DNA from: Bacteroidota bacterium
GTDB lineage: Bacteria; Bacteroidota; Bacteroidia; B-17B0; Aurantibacillaceae
NCBI GenBank assembly: GCA_016708845.1
Contig: JADJFB010000003.1
Coordinates: 203,342-267,341 of the forward strand
Length of the DNA stretch: 64,000 bases
Reading direction: 5' to 3'
In this document: in pieces, positions 30,846-39,972 of the stretch
Layout of the letters: each line of letters starts with the position of its first letter
Position numbering within the stretch: the first letter of the stretch is position 1
Notes under the pieces: model-generated
Database searches by the model: none
What the model was told of the DNA's origin: nothing
The model's input: only the letters and a program-made list of their open reading frames with translations
Translations under genes and position numbers: made by a program

Positions 30846-31196
30846 GTAAGTCTGAAAATCTATCAGCTCAATGTGTAATAACTGTGCTTTTTTTAGCCTA
30901 GTTTTTATAATATAAATTACTTATTCTCATTCTGGCAGTAAAAAAATAAAGGCGAGTTATTTGACTATCCGTGATATTTTTTTAGGTTAAACACCGATTT
31001 CCAAACCACTCAAAGAAAGTATAAAATTAATCGCAATTAAAAACAAAAAACTACGATACAACGTAGTTTTTCATTCAGAATAACCAATCCTTATTTTGTA
31101 GCTTTCATAAAGGATTAAAGAAAGATAAGATTAACTTCACCATAATACCCAATGTATTAATATGTTTAAAGAAATATACTTATTTCAAAAACAAAA
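30846..31196. other. Intergenic stretch between the two convergent tip modules
   Basis: No coding frame is supported on either strand. It contains the terminator hairpin at 31046-31071 and is otherwise AT-rich sequence separating the two convergently transcribed modules. Confidence 0.5.
31046..31075. terminator. Intrinsic terminator between convergent modules
   Basis: Arms AAAAACTACG (31046-31055) and CGTAGTTTTT (31062-31071), 6-nt loop, A-run and T-run on opposite sides so it works both ways. Confidence 0.65.
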
Positions 31197-32330
31197 TTAA
31201 TATTTATGAAGCTTTAATACTGTATAATCAAATCCTTTAGACTCAATTTTCTTCTTAAGAACTATAAAATCTGATTTGGTATTATTATTAAATACAAAAC
31301 AGGCATCAGTAATATGCTCAAGAGTATATTTTTTTTTAATAAATTTAGTTTTAATATTAGTGTAATTAAAAGTATAATATGAAAATAAGCCATTTTCAAT
31401 TAAGAATAAATTAGCATTATTACCATCAATTACATAATCAAGCTTATAACTACCTCGTTTTACAGTTGCGATATTATAAGTATACCTTAATCCCTTATTT
31501 TTTGATTTAACAATGTTTAATTTTAAATCAAATTATTACCTTGTATATTATTCAAATAAAAAAATAAATCTTTATAAATTCTTAAATTATAATTAATTTC
31601 ATTAGAGCTTATGGGAATAAGTTTTCTAATCAATAGGCTATCATCTAAAATACAAACTCTTAACGAATTGTTTGGCTGTAAATCAGATTCTTTTATTACT
31701 TCTTTTGGAGAATTTGTTTTAGTTTTTTCATTATCTAAATTTAAAAAATAATAGGTCGAATCATTAATTAAATTTAATTTAAAATCATATAAACCTATTG
31801 ATGAACCACCTTTATTGGGTGCCTTTGAATACTTCTTAGAAAAAATCATTTCTCCAGTTTCTGTATTTAATTCTCCTATACCTAATAAAAAATTAGGATT
31901 TTTCTCTGAGAATGAAAATAATAACCTATTTTTTTTAAGTAACAACCCTCCTGGGAACATTGGAAAATCTTTTTCCCATATAGTTTCCAAACTATTATTT
32001 AAAGAAATAATTTTAGACGAGCTTTTTAAAAAGTTAATACTATTATATTCAAATAATATGAAAATATTAGAATCAACAACTAAATCAATAATTTTAATAT
32101 TGGTATTGTATTTTATAACTCTATTTCTTAATAAATTTGAGGTGCTATCCAATACATATATTGCTAAATAGTTATTTGGGATTTTACTAAAGAATCTACC
32201 TCTAAATTATTTATTTTCCCAACTATAACAATCTCATGTTTATTATTTGATTTTGCAATGAAATAATCATCCAACTTCAAATCTTTTCCATGAATTTTGA
32301 CAAATCCAAAAACAAAAAAAAGTAACGCTA
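31197..32330 (-). CDS. Hypothetical secreted protein after Rhs tip 2, candidate immunity (frameshifted)
   Basis: The chain is rebuilt over three frames. It has a hydrophobic N-terminus near 32330 (FFVFGFVKIHGKDLKLDDYF) and, after a slip near 32170, LAIYVLDSTSNLLRNRVIKY and FPMFPGGLLLKKNRLLFSFS. After a slip near 31530 it continues KSKNKGLRYTYNIATVKRGS to a TAA at 31197. About 375 residues, Asn/Ile/Lys/Ser-rich with alternating short strands, suggesting a beta-propeller-like exported protein. The start codon is not clear because it directly abuts the stop of tip 2. No family is recognised. Position after a toxin tip suggests immunity. Confidence 0.5.
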
Positions 32331-32334
32331 TTTT

Positions 32335-33365
32335 CTATTTAGTAAATTCTCCATCGCTTGCGGCATTATGTACTTTTTGAACTCTTGTCCCTATCGGCAT
32401 AACTTGAGATGTTCTATTTGCAGGAACATTTGGATATAACGAAGGTACTCTTTCTTTCCAAATTTGCAATTTATCTCTTAAAATAAAACCATGATTGTAT
32501 CTCGAACCTACAATAGTAGATAATCTCGCAGCGTCTGCAACAACTATTTTTGTTTGTCCACCTGTAACTAATGATGTTCCAAATGCAGTCATTGTTACAC
32601 TACCACCAAAATTAGTAGGGTTTACAACAGTTGTTGACGACGAAACATTATTACCATTTGTAGTTGAATTATGATTTATGTTTCCTAATGACATAGCTTC
32701 AACAGGACTGCCCGTCAATCCGTTCAATGAAAGCTGCACATTAATTTCATTTCCAGGACTTACTTCATAAGTAGTATTAATAGGCGTATTCAAGGGGAAG
32801 TTTGAAGAACCAATATTTGAAAAAATCGAACTTACCGCAACAGAACCAAATAGGTTCAATTCGGAATTAGGGTCAGATATTTGATATTCTATCATCTTAT
32901 AGAAGTGATTTGTAATTTGCTTACCCATTTCTTGTGGAGTTCCGCTCAATGTTGCTAAATCTAATGGCTGTATAGACGATGAATTTGGTTGGTCTGGGCG
33001 AACTGTGTAGTGCCTCCAGTTGGGTTTTTATCAGTTGTAGTAATTACAGAACCGTTTGCCTGGAGAATTTGGTCATCGGTTTTTCCATTTGCATTTGGTT
33101 TATCACCTTCCATTCCGTCTATATCAATATACATTATCGGTCTATTTGACGCAAACTGATATGGTGTTAACATTGGATAATTTCGTGCTAAAGGGTCAAT
33201 GCTCAAGAACCGTCCTAAGGCTGGATTATAGATACGCATGCCGTAGTCTTGTGTACCTTCACCTGTTCCAACAACCTCATTATCATTCTCTTTCCCGTTA
33301 AACCCGTATCTATAGTTAGTAGAATTAGAGTAATGTCTATTAGGAGTTGGGCTACCAAATGTACT
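32335..33365 (-). CDS. Orphan Rhs/YD-repeat tip 2, variable C-terminal domain unknown (frameshifted)
   Basis: On the minus strand after the in-frame TAG at 33366-33368: STFGSPTPNRHYSNSTNYRY, GFNGKENDNEVVGTGEG, then the Rhs core TQDYGMRIYNPALGRFLSID and PYQFASNRPIMYIDIDGMEG. After a slip near 32985 the variable part runs SSSIQPLDLATLSGTPQEMG to VGSRYNHGFILRDKLQIWKE and HNAASDGEFTK, about 215 residues with no family I can name. The conserved half is nearly the same as in tip 1 while the rest is unrelated, as expected of exchangeable toxin tips. It too lacks the repeat body. Confidence 0.7.
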
Positions 33366-33420
33366 CTAACGGCAATCTAAATGCATCCTTACTACAGTAA
33401 GGCTTTCAAAGAACTTTTGT
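33338..33420 (-). repeat. Right ~80-bp inverted repeat of the Rhs-tip cassette
   Basis: The reverse complement reads AAAGTTCTTTGAAAGCC, CCTTACTGTAGTAAGG, GATTGCCGTTAGAGTAC, TTTGGTAGCCCAAC, the counterpart of 29223-29305. Both copies contain the same TAG in the tip frame, so this stop is real and not a read error. Confidence 0.85.
33387..33402. other. Palindromic core, candidate recombinase crossover site (right)
   Basis: CCTTACT-AC-AGTAAGG, the inverted counterpart of the left core; 4,129 bp separate the two. It lies 91 bp from the end of the tyrosine recombinase gene. Confidence 0.4.
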
Positions 33421-33450
33421 ATGATAAAATAATACATTTTACATAATAAA

Positions 33451-33484
33451 GTAAAAAGCTTCTAACAAATGAGAAGCTTTTTAC
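33451..33484 (-). terminator. Intrinsic terminator of the recombinase gene
   Basis: Perfect 13-bp arms GTAAAAAGCTTCT (33451-33463) and AGAAGCTTTTTAC (33472-33484) with an 8-nt loop, 8 nt past the recombinase stop. It insulates the recombinase transcript from the right inverted repeat and tip 2. Confidence 0.75.
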
Positions 33485-33492
33485 TATTATTT

Positions 33493-34547
33493 TTACTGGC
33501 CAATAGCCCGCAATTTAGCATAAACTTTATCCAACTGTTCTTCCATAAACGAATCGGAATAATAAACGTAGCGGTAAAATGAAGGGCTGTGTGCTGTGTG
33601 ACCAGATATTAACCTCACGTTTGTTTCGTTTAAGCCCATACGCAACATTGTTGTTATAGCGGTTCGGCGCATAGTGTGTGAGCTTACTAAATCACAAAAA
33701 CGATAGTTTGTTTGATGTTCCAATTCTTTAAAAATGGTTTGAGGCTGTCCACGTTTATTTCGCGTTTTTTGTATTTCTTCAGTCCAACCAGCTAAGAGCG
33801 CTATTTTTTTAATGGCTAAATTAAAATTTACACCTGATATTGGCGGAAACAAAGTTGTTTTACGACGACGGTATTTCCATAAAATATTGATAGCATAAGT
33901 TGGTAAATAAATACGCGAATAGGTTTGTGTTTTTTGAGAACGGACATACACATAGGTATTATTGCCAATCACTTCAATATTGGTTGGTTTCAAATTTATT
34001 AAATCGCTATAACGCAAAGCTGTAGTGCATCCAAACACAAATAAGTCTTTTAATTTTTGTAAACGCTTACATAAACTACTTTCAAAATCCTTATCATAAA
34101 TTAAAAAGTGTAATCGTTCCGGCGATAAAACCATCACAGGGATATCTTCGTGTGTTTTATAAAACCGAGTGTAGTAAGGCCCTACATTAACTATCATATT
34201 ATCTTGTAACCATGCAAAAAAAGCCCGTAATAACTTCATATTGGCGCCCACATAATTATCAAAGTGGTTGCAATGGTTAAATAAATAATCAGTAAAATTT
34301 AGATAAAACTTTTTCCAATAATTTGTCTCGGTGGTTTTATCCCTCATCGTTAATCGTTCCCAATCTTTAATACAAAGCGTAGTTTGACTAATGACTTGAT
34401 AATTTAGCAGATGTTTAAAAAGAGTTTCATAACTATCTATGGTTGATTGACGGATAACAAATCCATTTTTTTGAAGGCGATGGCCTTTTTTCATATCCTT
34501 TATAAAACTCTCAAATAAAGGAATTAGCTGTTGCGCGTTTTTTTCAT
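33493..34547 (-). CDS. Tyrosine site-specific recombinase (phage integrase family)
   Basis: Numbered from the Met at 34494, the catalytic set is complete: Arg161 in CTTALRYSDLINL, Lys188, His273 and Arg276 in SSHTMRRTAITTML, His299 in SGHTAHSPSF, and the nucleophile Tyr309 in FYRYVYY. The N-terminal part is a SAM-like core-binding domain (LLRAFFAWLQDN). Upstream of 34494 the frame continues QQLIPLFESFIKD; an A7 run after ATG 34547 needs one more A to give MKKNAQQLIPLF, so 34547 is the probable start. It is similar in build to Bacteroidota invertases and conjugative-element integrases. Its gene lies just outside the right inverted repeat of the Rhs-tip cassette, its likely substrate. Confidence 0.9.
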
Positions 34548-34653
34548 GGCGTTTTTAAATCTAAATTAGATTATAAAAACATTTCTTACAAGATACCTGC
34601 TCTGCTGCATTTGTAATGCTGCGGAACAGCGGCGGGTAATTACCTATCACTCA

Positions 34654-35250
34654 TTACTGAACTTGCAAAGTATTAATGCAGCCAATATTATAAAACGAAA
34701 AATTATTCCCTCTGTTATCTGTGTAAAGAGATTGGCAACCAACACAAGTAATATCAGATTTGATGGTGGCATTAGGCAATAGATTAACAGGTTGCCCATC
34801 CATTTGAGCCTGAATAACTGCTGTACCAGTATTGATAACTGTTAATTGCTCATTAAAACAGTAAACGCCAATGCCATCTTGAGAATCTCTGTTTGTGTAA
34901 TAAGCTTCGCCGCTAATTGTCATTGTCCAAATATTACCAAGATTCCCAATTAACTTTGGTTCAGAATCAATTTTAAACTTTTTAAGTCCAATTTTCAAAA
35001 CGCTTCCTTTAATTCTAGCCTTACCAGTAAAATTTGTATTACCAAATTCTCCAACATCAGAGTATTCGCCAGCAGAATTATCTTTAATTTCAATGCTTTT
35101 ATATCCTGTGCTTACACCACTTCCTTCAAATTTAGCGGCGTTATACCATACGCCAATAAAATCTTTATTAACATCAGCCACCTTTTTTTTACAACCCAAC
35201 AACACCATAAAAGTGAGTAATTGTACGATAATTAAAATTTTTCTAGTCAT
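34654..35250 (-). CDS. Hypothetical lipoprotein
   Basis: 198 residues, lipoprotein signal MTRKILIIVQLLTFMVLLGC followed by KKK. The mature part is strand-rich (GVWYNAAKFEGSGVSTGYKS, KARIKGSVLKIGLKKFKI) and ends with two Cys in CVGCQSLYTDN and one in IGCINTLQVQ. Similar lipocalin-like or DUF-type lipoproteins are common in this phylum; no family is recognised. It is upstream of the recombinase on the same strand, but 106 nt away, and it shows no sign of belonging to the cassette. Confidence 0.65.
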   Translation of the reverse strand: MTRKILIIVQLLTFMVLLGCKKKVADVNKDFIGVWYNAAKFEGSGVSTGYKSIEIKDNSAGEYSDVGEFGNTNFTGKARIKGSVLKIGLKKFKIDSEPKLIGNLGNIWTMTISGEAYYTNRDSQDGIGVYCFNEQLTVINTGTAVIQAQMDGQPVNLLPNATIKSDITCVGCQSLYTDNRGNNFSFYNIGCINTLQVQ

Positions 35251-35350
35251 ACTATTTTTGTTTTAAGAGTAAATATAAGCGCATTTTTTAAATAGGCAAT
35301 TTATAACAAAGAAATCTGTTTTTCAAAAAACGAATAAACAAAAATGAAAG

Positions 35351-36367
35351 CTAAAGTTTCTTCAACACCTCAATCACCTTAGTCAACATATCATCCGTAA
35401 AATCTAAATGTGTTACAAAACGAATGGTTTGTTTGCCAAAAGCTGCTAACTTAATATCAAAAGGTTTTAAAGCTTCTTCAAAACTAGCGGCAGTGTATTT
35501 ATCTGATAAATTAAAAATAACAATATTGGTATCAACAGGCATCACGCTTTCTACATAAGATAATGTGCTTAATACATCACCTAATTGTTTAGCGCGAGCA
35601 TGATCTTCTTTTAATCGATTGATATTGTTATCTAAAGCATAAATTCCTGCAGCTGCTAAAAAACCAGCTTGGCGCATACCGCCACCAAATACTTTGCGCA
35701 CACGTCGTGCTTTTTTAATAAATGCCGTTGTACCAATTAATAAAGAACCCACGGGCGCACCTAAACCTTTGCTTAAACAAATAGAAACAGAATTAAATTG
35801 ATTACCAATATCGGCAGCGGTATAATCACTCTCCACTAAAGCATTAAAAATACGAGCGCCATCTAAATGCAAAGGCAATTGTTTTTGCTGGCATATTTGT
35901 TTTATATCTTTAATCGTTTGTAAATCGTAAAAACTCCCTCCTGCTCTATTAACGGTATTTTCTAAACACACCAACGATGTTCGTGTTAACCAATCATAAT
36001 CAGCATTAATGTTATCTTCAATATGTTTGGCAGTAATACGTCCTCTATCACCTTTTATTAATTTAGCTTGCACGCCAGAGTTTGAAGAAATTCCTCCGCC
36101 TTCGTAATTATAAATATGTGAATTTACATCACACAACAATTCATCTCCTGGCACAGTATGACATCTAATGGCAATTTGATTGGTCATGGTGCCACTAGGG
36201 CAAAACAAAGCAGCTTCCTTATGAAATAGTTTAGCAGCTTTTTGTTCTAATGCTAATATCGTTGGGTCTTCATTAAACACATCATCTCCCACGGGCGCAG
36301 TCATCATGGCGTCCATCATGGCTTTAGTTGGTTTTGTTACTGTATCACTTCTTAAATCTATTATCAT
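35351..36367 (-). CDS. ltaE: Low-specificity L-threonine aldolase
   Basis: 338 residues, intact. MIIDLRSDTVTKPTKAMMDA is the family start; APVGDDVFNEDPT, ALFCPSGTMTNQIAIRCHT, LHLDGARIFNALV and the PLP Lys in SICLSKGLGAPVGS follow in the standard order, and FGGGMRQAGFLAAAG closes the active site. PLP-dependent cleavage of L-threonine/allo-threonine to glycine and acetaldehyde, in the cytoplasm. It stands alone between a lipoprotein and a divergent protease. Confidence 0.9.
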   Translation of the reverse strand: MIIDLRSDTVTKPTKAMMDAMMTAPVGDDVFNEDPTILALEQKAAKLFHKEAALFCPSGTMTNQIAIRCHTVPGDELLCDVNSHIYNYEGGGISSNSGVQAKLIKGDRGRITAKHIEDNINADYDWLTRTSLVCLENTVNRAGGSFYDLQTIKDIKQICQQKQLPLHLDGARIFNALVESDYTAADIGNQFNSVSICLSKGLGAPVGSLLIGTTAFIKKARRVRKVFGGGMRQAGFLAAAGIYALDNNINRLKEDHARAKQLGDVLSTLSYVESVMPVDTNIVIFNLSDKYTAASFEEALKPFDIKLAAFGKQTIRFVTHLDFTDDMLTKVIEVLKKL

Positions 36368-36438
36368 TTACCTATATTTTGAAACATAAACATAAGAGAA
36401 TATTCTGAAATGAGCATACGATTTATCAAAACATTCTC

Positions 36439-36469
36439 TTTGTATAACTGTTTTATATCAGTATCTTAG
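36439..36469 (+). promoter_or_regulatory. Probable Bacteroidota promoter for the M43 protease gene
   Basis: TTTG (36439-36442), a 19-nt spacer, then TATCTTAG (36462-36469), close to the TTTG / TAnnTTTG consensus of the primary sigma factor of this phylum. The expected transcript start is near 36475, 18 nt before the ATG at 36493. Confidence 0.45.
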
Positions 36470-36492
36470 ATATTCATAAAAAAAAATATATC

Positions 36493-38571
36493 ATGCGTCA
36501 ATTTATATACAGTCTATTTTCAATATACCTATTAAGTCATAGCCTATTAGCTCAAGTTAATCAAAATTGGTGTGGCTCCATCGAAGCCATGGAAGCCAAT
36601 TTTAAAAAGCATCCCGAATTAAGACAACAATTTGAGTCTATTCAAAATAATTTGAATGCCATGAGTCAGACTAATGAAGCTGGAAAAACGGCTGTAGCTA
36701 ACTATACCATCCCAGTAGTATTTCATGTATTACATGTAAATGGCTACGAAAACATTTCAGATGCACAGATTCAAGATCAGATGGCTATTTTTAACAGAGA
36801 CTTTAATTTGCAAAATGCAGATACATCGGTAGTTATTGCTCCTTTAAAAAATGCAATAGGCGATGCTAAAATTACTTTTGAGCTAGCAAAGCGAGATCCA
36901 AACGGGAATTGCACTAGCGGTATCAATCGTTATTTTGACACCAAAACCAATAGCTGGGAAGGTGATTTTCAAGACTATATTTATTCTTGGGACCCAACCA
37001 TGTATTTAAATATTTATGTTGTGAAAAATATTTCTTTTGGAGCGGCTGGGTACACCTACTATCCTGGAAGTTTTGGACCAGGAGATCCAATGGATGGTAT
37101 TGTAATTTTACAAAACTATGTCGGAAGTATAGGAACTGGAAATGTAAATCAGTCACGAGCATTAACACATGAAATCGGGCATTGGTTAAACTTACAACAC
37201 ACTTGGGGAAATTCAAATAACCCAAATGTTGCTTGTGGTGACGACCAAGTAGGCGACACACCAGACACAAAAGGCTATACATCCTGCTCTTCATTAATTG
37301 GTTCTCAAATTTGCAATCCTGGTATATCCGAAAATTATCAAAACTACATGGACTATTCATATTGCTGTGTTATGTTTACCAAACAACAATGTACAAGAAT
37401 GACCAATGCACTTAACTCTAGTGCAGGGGCACGAAATAATTTAAGTAGTTCAGCAAATTTAGCTGCAACAGGTATTACGCCTGCCGCTGTTTGTGCACCT
37501 GCAGCATTATTTAAATCTGATAAACAAATTATTTGTTTAGGACAAACTATCAATTATACTGACTTAAGTAATATTTCCACACCAAACAATTGGTCGTGGC
37601 TTTTTGAAGGTGGTACACCAAATACATCTAATGCACAAAATCCTTCCGTTACATATAATACGCCAGGTACTTACTCCGTGCAATTAATTTCAAGTAATAC
37701 AGCAGGATCATCTGCCCCTGAAATTAAAACAGGTTACATTACGGTTTTACCTGCCCCTATTTCTTCATCATTGGCTGAAGGATTTGAAACAAGTACTTTA
37801 CCAAACTCCACTTGGATGTTACGAAACGTGTCAACCACAAATACTAACTGGCAACAAACCAATACGGCTTTTGCATCGGGCAACAACAGTGCTTATGTAA
37901 GTGAAACGGTAGCACCTTCTTCAACGATTGATATTTATTCGCCAACCTACGATTTTAGTTCCATGCCTTATAATGCATTAACCTTTAAATGGGCAGGTGC
38001 CGAAAGAGATCAATCGAGCACTTCTGGAGATGTGTTTAGCTTATTTTTCTCTACCAACTGTGGTGCAACTTGGGTTCCACGTTTCAGCAAAACCATAAAA
38101 TCAACTGTTGCTGGTGTAAGTGGTGTAGTGAATGGAAACTTTGTTCCAACATCTAATCAATTTCAACAGGAAGTAATTACCTTTGGAACACTATCTTCTG
38201 CAACTAATGTATTATTTAGATTTAGATTAGTAACCGAATTGGGATCTTCTAATAATTTTTATTTAGATGATATCAATTTAACTACCATTACAAGTATAAA
38301 CGAACAATTCAATCACGCTTTAAATCTTTCAGTATTCCCTAATCCATCTAACGACCAAGTATCTGTTGTTTTTGATTTATTAGAAGATAAAGTTGTTGAA
38401 ATTACCTTACACGATGTATTAGGAAAAACTGTAAAAACAATACATAAACAAGCATTTACAAATGGGAACCACAGTATTTCTATTCCTGTGAATGATATTA
38501 GTAAAGGTATTTACTTTGTGAATGTAAATGTGAATAACATTATCACCTCACAAAAAATTATAGTGGATTAA
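36493..38571 (+). CDS. Secreted M43 metalloprotease with PKD domain and T9SS type-A sorting domain
   Basis: 692 residues, intact. Signal peptide MRQFIYSLFSIYLLSHSLLA; a propeptide-like segment; a pappalysin-type catalytic domain with the zinc site LTHEIGHWLNLQHTWG (His near 226 and 230, third His of HExxHxxxxxH) and a Met-turn NYMDYSYCCVMF; a PKD domain (WSWLFEGGTPNTSNAQNPSV); a jelly-roll/MAM-like region (PTYDFSSMPYNALTFKWAG); and the C-terminal sorting domain LSVFPNPSNDQVSV ... GIYFVNVNVNN. It is exported by Sec, then moved across the outer membrane by the type IX system and probably degrades external protein. Confidence 0.9.
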   Translation: MRQFIYSLFSIYLLSHSLLAQVNQNWCGSIEAMEANFKKHPELRQQFESIQNNLNAMSQTNEAGKTAVANYTIPVVFHVLHVNGYENISDAQIQDQMAIFNRDFNLQNADTSVVIAPLKNAIGDAKITFELAKRDPNGNCTSGINRYFDTKTNSWEGDFQDYIYSWDPTMYLNIYVVKNISFGAAGYTYYPGSFGPGDPMDGIVILQNYVGSIGTGNVNQSRALTHEIGHWLNLQHTWGNSNNPNVACGDDQVGDTPDTKGYTSCSSLIGSQICNPGISENYQNYMDYSYCCVMFTKQQCTRMTNALNSSAGARNNLSSSANLAATGITPAAVCAPAALFKSDKQIICLGQTINYTDLSNISTPNNWSWLFEGGTPNTSNAQNPSVTYNTPGTYSVQLISSNTAGSSAPEIKTGYITVLPAPISSSLAEGFETSTLPNSTWMLRNVSTTNTNWQQTNTAFASGNNSAYVSETVAPSSTIDIYSPTYDFSSMPYNALTFKWAGAERDQSSTSGDVFSLFFSTNCGATWVPRFSKTIKSTVAGVSGVVNGNFVPTSNQFQQEVITFGTLSSATNVLFRFRLVTELGSSNNFYLDDINLTTITSINEQFNHALNLSVFPNPSNDQVSVVFDLLEDKVVEITLHDVLGKTVKTIHKQAFTNGNHSISIPVNDISKGIYFVNVNVNNIITSQKIIVD

Positions 38572-38615
38572 CAAATAATTTAAACAATAGTGTTGCAAAA
38601 GTTGTTTTAACACTA

Positions 38616-39302
38616 ATGAAAACAACTTTAATTATTGGTGCATCCTCAGGTATAGGAAAAGCACTCGCTAACAAACTGATTAAACAAAGAGAGACAGTTA
38701 TTTCAATTTCTAGAAATTTACCCGACGCTTCGTTTAGTCATTTTTACCAACACGATATTTTATCGAACGAAGAAATGCCAACATTAAATGGTACTATTGA
38801 TGGATTGGTGTATTGCCCTGGCTCTATAAATTTGAAACCATTTCGTACATTAAAAAAACAAGATTTTTTAGATGATTTGGAATTAAATGTATTAGGTGCC
38901 ATCAAAGCAATTCAAGCATACACTGCAAATTTACAACAGTCAAAAAAACCTTCTATTGTATTATTTAGTACTGTAGCCGTGCAAACTGGTATGCCATTTC
39001 ACTCCTCTGTTTCAATTAGTAAAGGAGCCATTGAGGGATTAACAAAAGCTTTGGCAGCTGAATTTTCTCCAAAGATCAGAGTAAATTGTATTGCACCATC
39101 TTTAACACAAACGGCGATGGCAGAAAAATTAATTAATACACCCGAAAAATTAGAAGCAAGTAACAATCGACATGCGCTTAAACGTATTGGAGATCCTATG
39201 GATCTTGCAAACACAGCTGAGTTTTTATTGTCAGAAAATTCATCTTGGATTACAGGACAAGTGATTCATGTAGACGGAGGCATGTCTTCTATTAAAAGCT
39301 AA
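38616..39302 (+). CDS. SDR-family oxidoreductase lacking the catalytic Tyr
   Basis: 228 residues. NAD(P)-binding TLIIGASSGIGKALANKL at the N-terminus, the catalytic-Ser region VLFSTVAVQTG (Ser118), and HSSVSISKGAIEGLTKALAA. The SDR Tyr would stand four residues before Lys136, but Val132 is there. C-terminal RVNCIAPSLTQT and WITGQVIHVDGG are otherwise classical. It starts a run of same-strand genes (flavin reductase after 4 nt, photolyase, TspO), so it likely serves with them. The missing Tyr suggests altered or absent dehydrogenase activity. The substrate is unknown. Confidence 0.8.
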   Translation: MKTTLIIGASSGIGKALANKLIKQRETVISISRNLPDASFSHFYQHDILSNEEMPTLNGTIDGLVYCPGSINLKPFRTLKKQDFLDDLELNVLGAIKAIQAYTANLQQSKKPSIVLFSTVAVQTGMPFHSSVSISKGAIEGLTKALAAEFSPKIRVNCIAPSLTQTAMAEKLINTPEKLEASNNRHALKRIGDPMDLANTAEFLLSENSSWITGQVIHVDGGMSSIKS

Positions 39303-39306
39303 TAAA

Positions 39307-39972
39307 ATGGAACATCAAACACAGCGTTATTTATCATTTGTTGATTTAATGGGACTAGAGCAACGCTATCGTGCAGCCTTTGTAAACTCGCTCACTGGAT
39401 TTAAAAGTGTGGCTTTAATTGGCACGAATAATAAAGAAAGACAAACGAATTTAGCTATTTTTAATTCGCTCATTCATATTGGAGCAAACCCTCCTTATAT
39501 AGGTTTTATTTCAAGGCCTGATTCTGTTGACAGACATACCCTTTCAAATATTATGGAAACTGGTTATTACACCATTAATCATATTAATGAAAAAATCTAT
39601 CATCAAGCTCACCAAACTTCTGCTCGATACTCACGAGAAATATCAGAATTTGATGCCACTCATTTAACGCCTGATTACAAATTAGGATTTAAAGCACCCT
39701 TTGTTAAAGAAAGTCATATTCAATTAGGCGTGCAATTTAAAGAACGTATTAATATTACAACAAATAATACCGTATTAGTTATCGGTCAAATTAATCAAGT
39801 GTATTTTCCGAATAACTGTTTATGTGATGATGGTTTCTTAGACATAGAAAAAGCCGAAAGTATTACCTGTAGTGGCCTAGATAGTTATCACAAAACAGAG
39901 CGATTATCAAGGCTAAGTTATGCGAAGGCAAATAAAGAAACATCATTAGGCAAATTAGGTTACATTGAATAA
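39307..39972 (+). CDS. Flavin reductase-like FMN-binding split-barrel protein
   Basis: 221 residues. GFKSVALIGTNNKERQTNLA, HIGANPPYIGFISRPDSVDR, HTLSNIMETGYYTINHI and FKAPFVKESHIQLGVQFKER are the strands and FMN-phosphate contact loops of the flavin reductase domain. NAD(P)H- or flavin-dependent redox activity is expected in the cytoplasm. It is tightly packed between the SDR gene (4 nt before) and the photolyase gene (8-nt overlap), suggesting supply of reduced flavin or a shared light-induced programme. It has no frameshift. Confidence 0.85.
   Translation: MEHQTQRYLSFVDLMGLEQRYRAAFVNSLTGFKSVALIGTNNKERQTNLAIFNSLIHIGANPPYIGFISRPDSVDRHTLSNIMETGYYTINHINEKIYHQAHQTSARYSREISEFDATHLTPDYKLGFKAPFVKESHIQLGVQFKERINITTNNTVLVIGQINQVYFPNNCLCDDGFLDIEKAESITCSGLDSYHKTERLSRLSYAKANKETSLGKLGYIE

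Noticed and set aside
29223..33420. Classical insertion sequence or composite transposon
   Set aside because: The inverted repeats extend into Rhs coding sequence, no transposase lies between them, and no target-site duplication is visible at the outer edges.
37353..37553. Minus-strand frames within the M43 protease gene (also 36923-37360)
   Set aside because: They lie wholly inside a gene with clear domains on the other strand and have no family features.
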